Below are positions 40,871 to 49,971 of a stretch of 64,000 nucleotides of DNA, piece after piece. The translations under genes were made by a program, and so were the position numbers. Where the stretch lies: NCBI RefSeq assembly GCF_900105055.1, contig NZ_FNTA01000003.1:372001-436000 (forward strand). Reading direction: 5' to 3'. Source of the DNA: Amycolatopsis lurida. Lineage in GTDB: Bacteria; Actinomycetota; Actinomycetes; Mycobacteriales; Pseudonocardiaceae. The stretch's first letter is position 1, and every line of letters starts with the position of its first letter. The notes under the pieces are model-generated. The model was not told where the DNA came from. It did not search any database and saw nothing but the letters and a program-made list of their open reading frames with translations.

Positions 40871-41679
40871 TTGACCGCCCCTGCCGTGATGCCACGTGTC
40901 AACGTCCGCTGGAAGATCAGGAAGAAGGCGATCGCCGGGATGACCCCGAGCAACGCCGAGGCACTGGTCATGGTCGCGTCCATCATCCGCTGGCCCTGCA
41001 GCACACCCAAGGCGACCGGGACGGTCTGGGTGTCGTTGGAGATCAGCAGGATCAGCGGGAGGAAGAACTCGTTCCACGTCCAGATGAAGAAGAAGACGAA
41101 CAGCACACCGAGGGTCGGCCTGCTGATCGGCACCACGATCCGCACCAGGGTCTGCCCTTTGTTCGCGCCGTCGAGATAGGCGGCCTCGAGCAGCTCGCGC
41201 GGAAACCCGACGTACGTCGAGGACAGCAGATAAGTGCCGAACGCGGCCTGGATGATCGTGAAGATGATGATCACGCCGAGCTGGGTGTCGTAGAGACCGG
41301 TCTCGTTGGCGAGGAAGTACAGCGGGTACGCCAAGGCTTCCTGCGGCAACGTGTTCGCGATGAGGAACGCGACCAGGATCCACGTCCTGCCGCGGACCCG
41401 GCCGATGCCCAGCGCGTAGGCGTTCAGCACCGAGATCACCACCGCGAGCACCGCGACCGACCCGCTGATCACGACGCTGTTGAGCAGCTTCTGCCCGAAC
41501 CCGACCCGGACCCAGAAGTCGATCAGCCCCTGCAGGTACACGCCGTCCGGAAAGGACAGTGGGCCATCGGACGCGTACTCGGCCGGGGACTTCAGCGCGT
41601 TCAGCGCCACGACCAGGAACGGCGCCAGCATCACGATCGCGAGCACGATCAACGACCAGAGCGTCACATGCCGTTTCAC
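40867..41679 (-). CDS. ABC sugar transporter permease, MalG-type
   Basis: 270 residues and six membrane segments. The EAA loop (ELLEAAYLDGANKGQTLVRIVVPISRP) near residue 190 docks with the ATPase. VPVALGVLQGQ and the C-terminal tail are typical of carbohydrate-uptake CUT1 permeases. Starts with ATG 41679, overlapping the upstream permease stop by four bases, and is itself overlapped by the GH31 gene. No ATPase gene is present, as common in actinobacteria, where a shared MsiK-type ATPase energises several systems. Confidence 0.92.
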   Translation of the reverse strand: MKRHVTLWSLIVLAIVMLAPFLVVALNALKSPAEYASDGPLSFPDGVYLQGLIDFWVRVGFGQKLLNSVVISGSVAVLAVVISVLNAYALGIGRVRGRTWILVAFLIANTLPQEALAYPLYFLANETGLYDTQLGVIIIFTIIQAAFGTYLLSSTYVGFPRELLEAAYLDGANKGQTLVRIVVPISRPTLGVLFVFFFIWTWNEFFLPLILLISNDTQTVPVALGVLQGQRMMDATMTSASALLGVIPAIAFFLIFQRTLTRGITAGAVK

Positions 41680-42560
41680 GCGTGCTCACCCCGCCTCTGG
41701 ATCCGGAGGAACACCGTGGTGAGCACGAGGATCAGCACCGTGAGCACGGTCGCGATCGCCGCGCCGTAGCCGACCTGCGTCTTCTCGAAGAAGTTCTGGA
41801 ACGAGTAGTACGACGGCACGTTGGTGGACCCGCCGGGCCCTCCCCTGGTCAGCACGTAGATCGGCCCGAAGACCTTCAACGCGGCGATGGTGCAGGTCAG
41901 CAGGACCACGAAGACCTCGGGCCGCAGCTGGGGCACCGTCACATGCCAGAACCGGCCCCACCACGACGCGCCGTCCAGCTCCGCCGCCTCGTGCAGCGAG
42001 GGGTCGGCGCGCTGCATCCCGGCCATGAAGATGACCACCGGATAGCCGACCTGGATCCACACCATCACGCCCATCACGCTCCACAGGGCGAGATCCGGAT
42101 CGCCCAGCCAGTTCTGGGCGAGCGAGCCGAGCCCGACGGCGGAGAGGAGTTCGTTCACCGCGCCCTCGGGCGCCAGTATCCAGCTCCACACGATGCCGGC
42201 GACCGCGATCGGCAGCACCTGTGGCAGGTACACGCAGGCCCGCAGCACGCCGGCCGCCCGCGTCCCGAACCGTTTGGCCACGAAATCGAACAGCGCGGCC
42301 GCGATCACCAGTCCCGTCACGGTCGGCACGATGGCCATCGCCACCACGAGCCCGACGTTGTGGCGGAACGACGCCCAGAAGACGTCGTCCGCGAACAATC
42401 GCCGGTAATTGTCCAGTCCTGTCCACTTCGGATCGCCGGCGCCGGACCACTGGGTGAAGCTGATGCCGATGTTCATCGCGAACGGCACCAGGATCACCGC
42501 GATCAGCAGCAGCGCGCCGGGGATCAGGAAGAGCAGGTAGTTGCCCCGTCCCCTGGTCAT
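41676..42560 (-). CDS. ABC sugar transporter permease, MalF-type
   Basis: 294 residues from ATG 42560. Six membrane segments; NYLLFLIPGALLLIAVILVPFAMNIGISFTQW opens the protein and LHEAAELDGASWWGRFWHVTVPQLRP is the EAA loop. LTRGGPGGSTNVPSYYSFQNFF is the usual last loop of CUT1 MalF-like subunits. Overlaps of four bases with both neighbours show translational coupling of the binding protein and the two permeases. Confidence 0.92.
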   Translation of the reverse strand: MTRGRGNYLLFLIPGALLLIAVILVPFAMNIGISFTQWSGAGDPKWTGLDNYRRLFADDVFWASFRHNVGLVVAMAIVPTVTGLVIAAALFDFVAKRFGTRAAGVLRACVYLPQVLPIAVAGIVWSWILAPEGAVNELLSAVGLGSLAQNWLGDPDLALWSVMGVMVWIQVGYPVVIFMAGMQRADPSLHEAAELDGASWWGRFWHVTVPQLRPEVFVVLLTCTIAALKVFGPIYVLTRGGPGGSTNVPSYYSFQNFFEKTQVGYGAAIATVLTVLILVLTTVFLRIQRRGEHA

Positions 42561-43834
42561 TTGCCGACGTTCGCCAGGTTCTCCTCGTAGGGCTTGGCGA
42601 GCTCGTCGAGCACCTGTGACGGCGAGGCGCTCGAGGTGATGAGCTTCTGCGTCGCCGAGACATGGACGTCGTAGTACCCGGGAGCCGGCCAATCGGGATA
42701 GAACGCGAGCTTGTCCTGTGCGGACAGAGCGGTGAAGTCCTCGACCAGATCCTTCAGCCGCGGATCGGCAGGCGGCGTGGGGCTGTTCACCACCGGGACC
42801 CCACCGGCCTCCCGCAGCTTGTCCTGGATCGGCTGGGACATCGTGATCGCGATGAAGTCGAGCGCGAGGTCCCGGTTCTTCGCTCCCTTGGGGATGACCC
42901 ACATGTTGCCCCCGGAACCCGCGGTCATCCCCGGCCAGGGCACAGAACCCCACTGGAAGTTCTTGATGCTCTGCACCAGCCTGCCGTACCACCAGCTCCC
43001 GCTGATCATGATCGGGTACTTGCCCTGCATGAACGACGTGCCCATGCCCTCGGTGTCCACCCCGGCCGATTCCTTGCTGATGTACCCCTTCTTCACCCAG
43101 TCGGCGAAGGTCGTCGCGCCGTAGGACCACGCGGCGTCGTGGAAGTCCACCTTGCCGGTGTAGCGCTGGTAGCGGTCCACCCAGCCGCGGTCGGCCTTGG
43201 TGAGGGCGAGCTGGTACAGGATCTGGTGTGCCGGGTACTCCGACCCGCCGACGGCCAGCGGGGTGATCCCGGCGGCGGTGAACTTGTCCATGGCCGCGGT
43301 CAGCTGCTCGATGGTCCTCGGCTCTTCGAGCCCCTGCTGCGCGAACATGTCCTTGTTGTAGAAGACCTTCAAGTACTCGGCGTAGTTCGGGACGCCGTAC
43401 CAGTTCCCGGATCCCATCACGCCGTTCTCGTCGTAACGGGCGGTGGTCTGGAGCGCCGGGGTGAGCTGCTTGTCCCAGCCGCGTTCGGTGACCTCTTCGC
43501 TGATGTCGGTCAGAAGTCCCTGCTTGGACAACAGTCCCGCCGTGGCATTGCCCTTGTTGTATTCCAAGACGTCCGGCGCGTCGCCCGAGTTGAGCACCAT
43601 CGGCGCCGTCTTCTGGATCTGTTCGAAGCCCTTCTCCTCGAAGGCGACCTTGACGCCGGGGTGGCTCGCTTCGAACTGCTTGATCGCCTCGGCCCAGGCC
43701 ACGCCCATCGCGCTGTCCGGCGCCTCGTAGTGCCACAACTTCAGGGTTTTCGGGTCACCGCTGCCGGATCCGGACCCGCAGCCCGCGATGGCCAGCATCG
43801 CGACCATCGCGGCAGCCACTACTCGCTTCGACAT
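42557..43834 (-). CDS. ABC transporter substrate-binding lipoprotein, CUT1
   Basis: 425 residues from ATG 43834. The signal ends in the lipobox LAIAGC, so the mature protein is lipid-anchored. Family 1 binding-protein features include KTLKLWHYEAPDSAMGVAWAEAIKQFEASHPGVKV, APDVLEYNKGN, WYGVPNYAEYLKVFYNKDMF and MQGKYPIMISGSWW. With the GH12, GH31 and GH3 enzymes around it, xyloglucan oligosaccharide is the best candidate ligand. The operator at 43912-43925 precedes the start by ~80 bases. Confidence 0.9.
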   Translation of the reverse strand: MSKRVVAAAMVAMLAIAGCGSGSGSGDPKTLKLWHYEAPDSAMGVAWAEAIKQFEASHPGVKVAFEEKGFEQIQKTAPMVLNSGDAPDVLEYNKGNATAGLLSKQGLLTDISEEVTERGWDKQLTPALQTTARYDENGVMGSGNWYGVPNYAEYLKVFYNKDMFAQQGLEEPRTIEQLTAAMDKFTAAGITPLAVGGSEYPAHQILYQLALTKADRGWVDRYQRYTGKVDFHDAAWSYGATTFADWVKKGYISKESAGVDTEGMGTSFMQGKYPIMISGSWWYGRLVQSIKNFQWGSVPWPGMTAGSGGNMWVIPKGAKNRDLALDFIAITMSQPIQDKLREAGGVPVVNSPTPPADPRLKDLVEDFTALSAQDKLAFYPDWPAPGYYDVHVSATQKLITSSASPSQVLDELAKPYEENLANVGK

Positions 43835-43911
43835 CAGAGGTCCCTCCAGAGAAGTCGGTGATACCCGCCGGCCATCGTGGCCTCCCTCGGAATCCGCGGT
43901 GATCCGAACTG

Positions 43912-43925
43912 TCGAAGCGCTTCGA
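43912..43925. promoter_or_regulatory. LacI-type operator of the transporter operon
   Basis: TCGAAGCGCTTCGA, identical to 34926-34939, in the leader of the transporter-GH31 operon. It ties import and alpha-xylosidase to the secreted GH3/GH12 pair. Confidence 0.75.
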
Positions 43926-44031
43926 TGGACACGATAGGACTGCGCGCCCGGTCAGCACAACGTCTTGACCGGGCGCGCTCCCACCTCTACTGTCAGGCCC
44001 TTTTCACCAGGCCTGTGCATGTGCGTAGAAC

Positions 44032-44137
44032 CGTAACTCGCGTGATCGGAGACGGAACTCGCGTGTCTGGAGCCGTAACACACGCGATGCGCGAGTTACG
44101 CCTTCAATCACGCGAGTTGCGCCTCTGATCACGCGTG
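44032..44137. repeat. Dispersed hairpin repeat rich in ACTCGCGTGAT words
   Basis: CGTAACTCGCG (44032-44042) pairs with CGCGAGTTACG (44090-44100), and AACTCGCGTGAT (44035-44046) pairs with ATCACGCGAGTT (44107-44118); further ACTCGCGTGT and ATCACGCGTG words follow. The element lies past the esterase stop (44129) and slightly overlaps it. The words recur in the element at 53271-53421. Probably a non-autonomous repeat that also terminates transcription. Confidence 0.6.
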
Positions 44138-45304
44138 TTCGGGGTTGAAGCCGATGGGGTGGCCCGCGACCGGGGTGGGGTCGAGGGTGCCGGTGCGGGC
44201 GAAGGTCGCCCAGACGGCGCGGAGGGCGGTGCCGAAGGCATCGACCTCCGGCCACGGGACCTTGCCGAGCATCGGACTGTCCTGCCAGGCCTGCTCGGTG
44301 CCGAGCAGCAGAGGCAGTTCCAGGCAGTGGGTGGCGCCGAATTCGGACCCTTCGGGCCGCCAGTCGAGGCGGTACGACCAGACGCCGGCGCCGGCCGAAC
44401 GCAGCCGGTCGCCGAAAGCGGCCAGCGGTTCGACGTAGATCTCGTCGGTGCCCGCGGCGCCGGGGAACGCGGTCATGTCGTCGGCGTTCCAGCCGTACAG
44501 CACGTCGAGATCGCACACGTTGTCCGGGAAGGACGCCTTGTCCAGCGTGTCCACCGGAATGAACGCGGGCTCCATCGGGTCGCCGGTGAGCCGCAGGTTC
44601 GTCAGCGCGGTTTCCTTCTGCGCGGAGAGGATTTCCGTGATGCCGGCTGTGCGCGGGTCGCTGCCGAGCGCGTCGGCGAACACCTCGCCGAGTTTCTCCG
44701 CCTGCCCGGGCGGTCGGGCGCCGAGGCCGAGCGGCGCGCTCTGCAGGATCGCCCGCCCGAACAGACCGCGAGCCTCGGGCAGGTCCATCAGAAGGCGGAT
44801 GGAAATGCCGCCCGCCGACTGCCCGGCGACCGTCACGTTGTCCGGGTCACCGCCGTAGGCCGCGATGTTGGCCCGCACCCAGCGCAGCGCCTCGAGCTGG
44901 TCGGCCAGCCCGAGGTTGCCGGGGCTGACGCCGTCCAAGTACAGGTAACCGAGCGCGCCGAGCCGGTAGTTGACGCCGACCACCACCAGGTCGCCCTCGG
45001 CCGCCAGCGCACCGCCGTCGTACCAGTTCAGCAACCCACCGCCGCTGGAGAATCCGCCGCCGTGCAGCCACACGAGCACCGGCCTGCGTCCGTCATCCAG
45101 ACCCGGGGTGCTGATCGTCAGGTTGAGACAGTCCTCGCCCTGCGGCAGGCGATCGCCCGGCGGTCCCATCACCCGGTCCAGCCGGGACGGCGGTTGCGGG
45201 CTGATCTCCCCGCTGGACGGCGTTTGCTCCGAAACGGCGACCGGCGGCGCGAACCGCGCCGCTGTGGCATAGCGAATCGGTCCGGTTCGGACAATCGTGG
45301 TCAT
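44129..45304 (-). CDS. Type B carboxylesterase
   Basis: 391 residues from ATG 45304, placed five bases after GAGG; a GTG at 45310 lies inside that site. Signatures are GEDCLNLTISTPG, VLVWLHGGGFSSGGG (oxyanion hole), VNYRLGALGYL and GDPDNVTVAGQSAGG with the catalytic Ser. The protein is shorter than the ~500 residues usual for the family because the C-terminal cap is reduced. It is divergent from the LysR gene with 26 bases between them, so that regulator may control it. Substrate unknown; an ester or formamide feeding the aromatic pathway is possible. Confidence 0.85.
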   Translation of the reverse strand: MTTIVRTGPIRYATAARFAPPVAVSEQTPSSGEISPQPPSRLDRVMGPPGDRLPQGEDCLNLTISTPGLDDGRRPVLVWLHGGGFSSGGGLLNWYDGGALAAEGDLVVVGVNYRLGALGYLYLDGVSPGNLGLADQLEALRWVRANIAAYGGDPDNVTVAGQSAGGISIRLLMDLPEARGLFGRAILQSAPLGLGARPPGQAEKLGEVFADALGSDPRTAGITEILSAQKETALTNLRLTGDPMEPAFIPVDTLDKASFPDNVCDLDVLYGWNADDMTAFPGAAGTDEIYVEPLAAFGDRLRSAGAGVWSYRLDWRPEGSEFGATHCLELPLLLGTEQAWQDSPMLGKVPWPEVDAFGTALRAVWATFARTGTLDPTPVAGHPIGFNPEHA

Positions 45305-45330
45305 ACACACCTCGCGGGTAGGATCGGCTG

Positions 45331-46254
45331 GTGATCTTGCCTCGCCTGCTGGACGGCCGACTGAAGTTCCGCCACCTCGTCCTGCTCGACGCGCTGGCCA
45401 GGCAGGGCACCGTGGTCGGGGCCGCCGCCGAGTTGCACGTGACGCAGCCGGTGGCGACCCGAAGTCTGCACGAACTCGAAGAGATCCTCGACGTGCGGTT
45501 GTTCGAGCGCGGCCCGCGCGGCATCACCCCGACCGTGTTCGGCGAGGCGTTCACCGGGCACGCCCGCGCGGTGCTCGCCCAGCTCGAGCAGGCCGGGCGG
45601 CACGTCGCCGAGCTGGCCGACGCCGAACGCGGCACGGTGGTGGTCGGCACCCATCTCGCGGGGTCGAACATGCTGTTGCCGCGCGCGATCGCGGCGATCA
45701 AGACCGAGCGGCCGTACCTGACGATCGTGGTCCGGGAGGGTTCTCCCGAAGCCCTGCTGGTGGAACTGGAGGCAGGCCGGGTCGATCTGATCATCGGCAG
45801 GCTGACAGCGCCTTCGGACGAGCGGATCGAGCGGCGCAAACTGTACGACGAGTCGGTGGATCTGGTGGTGCGCACCGCACATCCCCTGGCCGGCGCGACC
45901 GGCGTCGAGCTGGCCGACCTCGCCGAGTACCCGTGGATTCTGCCCGGAGCGGAGACCGCGCTGCGCCGCGAGCTGGAGCAGTTGTTCACCCGCAACGGCT
46001 TCCCACTGCCCGCGAACCGGGTGGAGACCACGTCGTTCCTCACCGTGCGGCAGCTGCTGCTGGAGACCGACGTGATCGCCGCGCTGCCCAGCCTGATCAC
46101 CAAGGACGACCCGAGGATCACGAGGGTCGCGCTGGCGCTGGAGCCGATCGGGCACAGCGTCGGACTGACCCTGCCCGCCCAGCGCACACTCAGCCCGTCG
46201 GTGGACGCGCTGATCCGCAGCTTGACCGACGTCGCCACCGGCATGTCCGATTAG
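45331..46254 (+). CDS. nbaR: LysR-family regulator, probable regulator of the 3-hydroxyanthranilate operon
   Basis: 307 residues from GTG 45331. The winged helix (FRHLVLLDALARQGTVVGAAAELHVTQPVATRSLHELEEILDVRLFERGPRGITPT) is at the N-terminus; the co-inducer domain follows. It ends six bases before the stop of the convergent nbaD-like gene. In Pseudomonas fluorescens KU-7, as I recall, nbaR of the same family terminates the nba cluster. It is also divergent from the esterase gene. The symbol is by synteny; the target promoters are unproven. Confidence 0.82.
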   Translation: MILPRLLDGRLKFRHLVLLDALARQGTVVGAAAELHVTQPVATRSLHELEEILDVRLFERGPRGITPTVFGEAFTGHARAVLAQLEQAGRHVAELADAERGTVVVGTHLAGSNMLLPRAIAAIKTERPYLTIVVREGSPEALLVELEAGRVDLIIGRLTAPSDERIERRKLYDESVDLVVRTAHPLAGATGVELADLAEYPWILPGAETALRRELEQLFTRNGFPLPANRVETTSFLTVRQLLLETDVIAALPSLITKDDPRITRVALALEPIGHSVGLTLPAQRTLSPSVDALIRSLTDVATGMSD

Positions 46255-46259
46255 GACGG

Positions 46260-47255
46260 TCACGACAGGGACAGGAAGCGCTCGGCGTTCCCGCTGGTGA
46301 TCAGCTGCCGCTCGGTCTCGCTCAGGAAGCCGCTTTTGCGCACCACCTCGCCGACCGGACGTTCGCCGAGCGGATACGGGTAGTCGCTGCCGACCATCAC
46401 CCGCTCGGCACCGAGCGTGTCCACGAGCAGTCGCAGCGCCCGCTCGTCGAAGACCACCGAGTCGACGTGGAATCGGTCGAGGTAGTGCGAAGGCGGGAAC
46501 TCCGAGGTGCCGATCACGTCGTTCCGCCGATGCCAGGCGTTCTCCATCCGGCCGAGCCAGAACGCGAACGACCCGCCACCGTGGGCGAAGCAGATCTTCA
46601 GGCTCGCGTCGATCCGGTCGAAGACCCCGCCGAGCACCAGCGCCAGGATCGACAGATGCGTTTCCGCGGGCATCGCGGTCAGCCACCGCGCCATCCATCG
46701 GTCCAGCCGGGGCGAATCGGCCATGTCCCATGGGTGCACGAACACCGGGACCCCGAGCGACGCGCAGTGCTGCAGGAAGGTCTCCACCCCGGCGCTGTCG
46801 AGGTCCTGGTCGCCGACGTGGTTGCCGATCTCCACCCCGCGATGCCCCGCGGCCAGGCAGCGTTCCAGTTCGCGGCACGCCGCGTCGGTGTCCTGCAACG
46901 GGACCTGGCAGAACGGGATCAGCCGGTCCGGCGCCGGCGCGACGATCTCCAGCGCCAGATCGTTGAAGATCCGGGCGATCCGGCCCGCCTGCTCGCCGGT
47001 CCGGCCGTAGTTGAAGAACGCGGGTGTCGGGGAGACCACCTGGGTGCGCACGCCGTCGGCGTCCATGTCCAGCAGCCGGGTCTCCGCGTCCCAGCAGTCC
47101 GCGGCGATCCGGCGGAACTCCTTGTCCCCCATCATGATCATCGCCTCGGACTCGGTCTCCGCGCGCAGCCACGGTGCGTCCGGCCCGGCGTCCGCGCGCA
47201 GATCCGGCCAGCCGTTCGGCACGTAATGCGTGTGGATGTCGATCAGTCCGGTCAT
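46260..47255 (-). CDS. nbaD: 2-amino-3-carboxymuconate-6-semialdehyde decarboxylase
   Basis: 331 residues from ATG 47255. It belongs to the amidohydrolase-fold ACMSD family: metal ligands H8 and H10 (DIHTHYVP), VHPWDMADS, FAHGGGSFAFWLGRM and GSDYPYPLGE. The enzyme removes CO2 from the ring-cleavage product of 3-hydroxyanthranilate to give 2-aminomuconate semialdehyde, preventing spontaneous quinolinate formation. It is the last gene of the operon, two bases after the dioxygenase. Length is normal for the family (~330). Confidence 0.93.
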   Translation of the reverse strand: MTGLIDIHTHYVPNGWPDLRADAGPDAPWLRAETESEAMIMMGDKEFRRIAADCWDAETRLLDMDADGVRTQVVSPTPAFFNYGRTGEQAGRIARIFNDLALEIVAPAPDRLIPFCQVPLQDTDAACRELERCLAAGHRGVEIGNHVGDQDLDSAGVETFLQHCASLGVPVFVHPWDMADSPRLDRWMARWLTAMPAETHLSILALVLGGVFDRIDASLKICFAHGGGSFAFWLGRMENAWHRRNDVIGTSEFPPSHYLDRFHVDSVVFDERALRLLVDTLGAERVMVGSDYPYPLGERPVGEVVRKSGFLSETERQLITSGNAERFLSLS

Positions 47256-47256
47256 C

Positions 47257-47778
47257 TCAGCCCTTCCCGGGGTGAAGGGCACCGCAGCCACCGCACGTGC
47301 GGGCCTGCTCGTCACCGTAGAAGGCGGTGAAGACCGGCGGCAGATCCTCGACGATGTCGCGCACCTGGAGTTCCACCTCGTGCACCAGCGAGGCGCATTC
47401 GAGGCAGTACCACTGGAACTTCTCCAGCGTGCCCTCCTCACGGACACGTTCGATGACCAGGCCGATCGAGTCGGCTTCCGGACGCTGCGGCGAGTGCGGG
47501 ATGTCGCCCGGCAGCAGCCACGTGTCGCCCTCGGAGATGTGAACGGTCTTCTGGCCTTCGTCGGTCATGACGTTCACGTGCATGTTGCCCCTGAGCTGGT
47601 AGAACCATTCCTCGTAGGGGTCGACGTGGAAGTCGGTGCGCTGGTTCGGCCCACCGACGATCTGCACGATGAAATCCTTGCCCAGCGCCATCGTCCGGTT
47701 GTTCACCGGCGGTTTGAGCAGATGCTCGTGCTCGGCGATCCAGGCCTGGAAATTGACGACCTCGGGAATGCCGGTCAT
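47257..47778 (-). CDS. nbaC: 3-hydroxyanthranilate 3,4-dioxygenase
   Basis: 173 residues, the bacterial size. Iron ligands H51, E57 and H95 occur at the positions known for the Cupriavidus metallidurans enzyme, and C125, C128, C162 and C165 form the second, rubredoxin-like site. The cupin-type fold opens the ring of 3-hydroxyanthranilate between C3 and C4. Start ATG 47778 overlaps the upstream deaminase stop by four bases. Identification is firm. Confidence 0.95.
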   Translation of the reverse strand: MTGIPEVVNFQAWIAEHEHLLKPPVNNRTMALGKDFIVQIVGGPNQRTDFHVDPYEEWFYQLRGNMHVNVMTDEGQKTVHISEGDTWLLPGDIPHSPQRPEADSIGLVIERVREEGTLEKFQWYCLECASLVHEVELQVRDIVEDLPPVFTAFYGDEQARTCGGCGALHPGKG

Positions 47779-48203
47779 CGCGGAACCTCCGTGTATTTCG
47801 GTAGTTGGGCGATCGCCTGGATTTCGATCAGCAGGTGCGGATGCGGCAGCTGATGCACGGCGACCGTGGTGCGGGCAGGGCCCGTTTCGTCGAAGTATTC
47901 GCCGTAGATCTCGTTGTAGCCGCCGAAATCGTTCATCGAAACCAGGAAGGTGGTGATCTGGGTGATGTCGGTGAGGTCGGCGCCGACCTCGTGCAGGATG
48001 CCGCGGATGTTCTCGATCACCGCGCGGGTCTGCGTCCGGATGTCCAGGTTCGTGGTGCCGAGTTCGTCCACCTCGACGCCGGCGAACGTGTTGTCCGGGC
48101 GTCGAGAACTCGTCCCGGACACGAAGATCAGGTCTCCCGCGACCTTCACATGCGGGAACCGGCCCCTCGGCTTGGCCAGCCCGGAGATCACCCGCCCGCT
48201 CAT
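47775..48203 (-). CDS. nbaF: 2-aminomuconate deaminase, RidA/YjgF-like fold
   Basis: 142 residues from ATG 48203. [25 protein letters not shown] and [37 protein letters not shown] are the RidA pattern; [26 protein letters not shown] is its closing block. In this operon context it should convert 2-aminomuconate to 4-oxalocrotonate, releasing ammonia. It is overlapped at both ends by neighbouring genes. General RidA activity alone is unlikely given the position. Confidence 0.88.
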   Translation of the reverse strand: MSGRVISGLAKPRGRFPHVKVAGDLIFVSGTSSRRPDNTFAGVEVDELGTTNLDIRTQTRAVIENIRGILHEVGADLTDITQITTFLVSMNDFGGYNEIYGEYFDETGPARTTVAVHQLPHPHLLIEIQAIAQLPKYTEVPR

Positions 48204-48967
48204 GCCAGCCCCCGCACCGAAACCCGGCCGAGCCCGGCGATGTCCGCCTCGGCGACTCCGGGCACGAACGGCACCGCTTCGGTCGCCGCTCCGGCCAGCA
48301 CGACCTGCCCGGCCCGCAGCGGGATGTCCCGTTTCCGGCACAGCTCGACCAGCGCGTGCAGCGCGCGCACCGGATCGCCGAGGATCGCCGACGTCGAGCC
48401 GATCACCTCGCGGTCCCCGGAGCGCAGCCGCACCGCCCGGTTCGCCACCTCGCCGAACGCGCGCCACGGGCCGAGCACGAACCCGGCAGCCGAAGTGTTG
48501 TCGGCGACCACGTCGGTGTGGGTGAACCGGAAATCCCGGTATCGGGAGTCGATGATCTCGATCGCCGGGGCCATCGCGTCCACCGCGGACTCCACGTCGA
48601 ACGCCGGGTCGGCGAGATCGATGTCGCGCGCCAGCCGGTACGCGACCTCCGGCTCCACCTTGGGATGGATGAAGCCCGCCAGCGAGACTTCGCCGCCGTC
48701 GGCGATCCTCATCGCGTCGGTGAGCCTGCCGGCGATCACCTCGGACACGCCCATCTGCGCCATCTTCGCCTTGCTGGTCAGCCCCAGCTTGACCCCGAGC
48801 ACCCGCTCCCCACGACTCTCGCGGCGGGCCAGCAGCTCGGCCTGAATGGCGTACGCGTCGGCGATGTCGAACGCGTGATCGTCGGCGAGGCTCAGCGTGT
48901 CCACCCGCGACGTCTGCGCGGTGTCCAGCCGATCGGCGAGCGCCGAGATCTCCTCGGGGGCCATCAT
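48200..48967 (-). CDS. nbaG: 4-oxalocrotonate decarboxylase
   Basis: 255 residues. It is a member of the hydratase/decarboxylase family with a metal-binding set in [14 protein letters not shown] and [16 protein letters not shown]. It is homologous to the hydratase at 50897-51688; assignment as decarboxylase rests on gene order (nbaH precedes nbaJ, nbaG follows nbaI). It produces 2-oxopent-4-enoate, the substrate of its paralogue; the two enzymes often form a complex. Start ATG 48967 overlaps the aldolase stop. Confidence 0.85.
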   Translation of the reverse strand: MMAPEEISALADRLDTAQTSRVDTLSLADDHAFDIADAYAIQAELLARRESRGERVLGVKLGLTSKAKMAQMGVSEVIAGRLTDAMRIADGGEVSLAGFIHPKVEPEVAYRLARDIDLADPAFDVESAVDAMAPAIEIIDSRYRDFRFTHTDVVADNTSAAGFVLGPWRAFGEVANRAVRLRSGDREVIGSTSAILGDPVRALHALVELCRKRDIPLRAGQVVLAGAATEAVPFVPGVAEADIAGLGRVSVRGLA

Positions 48968-49971
48968 GTGCCGCTCCGTACCAGGTCGAGTGCGATGTCC
49001 ACGATCATGTCCTCCTGCCCGCCGACCAGCTTCCGCCTGCCGACCTCGGTGAGAATCCGCCGGGTGTCCAGTCCGTAGCGGGCGGCCGCGCGCTCGGCGT
49101 GCAGCAGGAAACTCGAGTAGACCCCGGCGTAACCGAGGGTCAGCGTCTCCCGGTCCACCTGGACCGGCCGCTCACGCAGCGGGCGCACCAGGTCGTCCGC
49201 CGCGTCCTGCAACGCGAACAGGTCCGCGCCGTGCTCCCAGCCGAGCAAGTCGGCGACCGCGACGAAGGGTTCGGCCGGGCAGTTGCCCGCCCCCGCGCCC
49301 TGCCCGGCCAGCGCGACGTCCACCCGGTAGGCGCCGTGCTCGACCGCGGTCACGCTGTTCGCCACCGAAAGGGAGAGGTTCTCGTGCGCGTGGATGCCGA
49401 TCTCGGTCCGCTCGTCGAGCACCTGCCGGTACGCGTCGATCCGTTCGGCGACCCCGTTCATCGTCAACCGACCGCCGGAATCGGTGACGTACACGCAGTG
49501 CGCGCCGTAGGACTCCATCAGCCTGGCCTGTTCGGCGAGCGCGGCCGGCGTGGAGAGGTGGCTCATCATCAGGAATCCGGACACGTCCATGCCGTGCTCG
49601 CGTGCCCAGGCGATGTGCTGCGCGGCCACGTCGGCCTCGGTGCAGTGGGTGGCGATCCGCACGCTGCGCACCCCGAGGTCGCGGACGCGGCGCAGCTGTC
49701 CGATCGTGCCGATACCGGGCAGCAGCAACGTGGTCAGCGTGGCGTTCTCGATCACCTCCGCGGCCGCGGAGATCCACTCTTCGTCGGTGTGCGCGCCGAA
49801 TCCGTACGTCGCGCTGGACCCGCCGATCCCATCGCCGTGCGCGACCTCGATCGCCGCCACGCCCGCCTTGTCCACGGCGGACACGATCCGCCGGACCTGG
49901 TCCACTGTGTACGCATGCCCCATCGCGTGCATGCCGTCGCGCAAGGTCACGTCCTGGAGATAGACCTTCAT
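48964..49971 (-). CDS. nbaI: 4-hydroxy-2-oxovalerate aldolase
   Basis: 335 residues from ATG 49971, nine bases after GAGGGG; the in-frame ATG at 49980 is less well placed. The TIM-barrel start [18 protein letters not shown], then [26 protein letters not shown] and [15 protein letters not shown] match MhpE/DmpG-type aldolases (HMGL-like superfamily). It splits 4-hydroxy-2-oxovalerate to pyruvate and acetaldehyde, which is channelled to the adjacent acylating dehydrogenase. The stop/start overlap keeps the two subunits stoichiometric. Confidence 0.94.
   Translation of the reverse strand: MKVYLQDVTLRDGMHAMGHAYTVDQVRRIVSAVDKAGVAAIEVAHGDGIGGSSATYGFGAHTDEEWISAAAEVIENATLTTLLLPGIGTIGQLRRVRDLGVRSVRIATHCTEADVAAQHIAWAREHGMDVSGFLMMSHLSTPAALAEQARLMESYGAHCVYVTDSGGRLTMNGVAERIDAYRQVLDERTEIGIHAHENLSLSVANSVTAVEHGAYRVDVALAGQGAGAGNCPAEPFVAVADLLGWEHGADLFALQDAADDLVRPLRERPVQVDRETLTLGYAGVYSSFLLHAERAAARYGLDTRRILTEVGRRKLVGGQEDMIVDIALDLVRSGT

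Noticed and set aside
45301..47172. 623-residue minus-strand frame through LysR and the decarboxylase
   Set aside because: Out of frame with the ACMSD-type gene and antisense to the LysR gene; composition is a shadow pattern.
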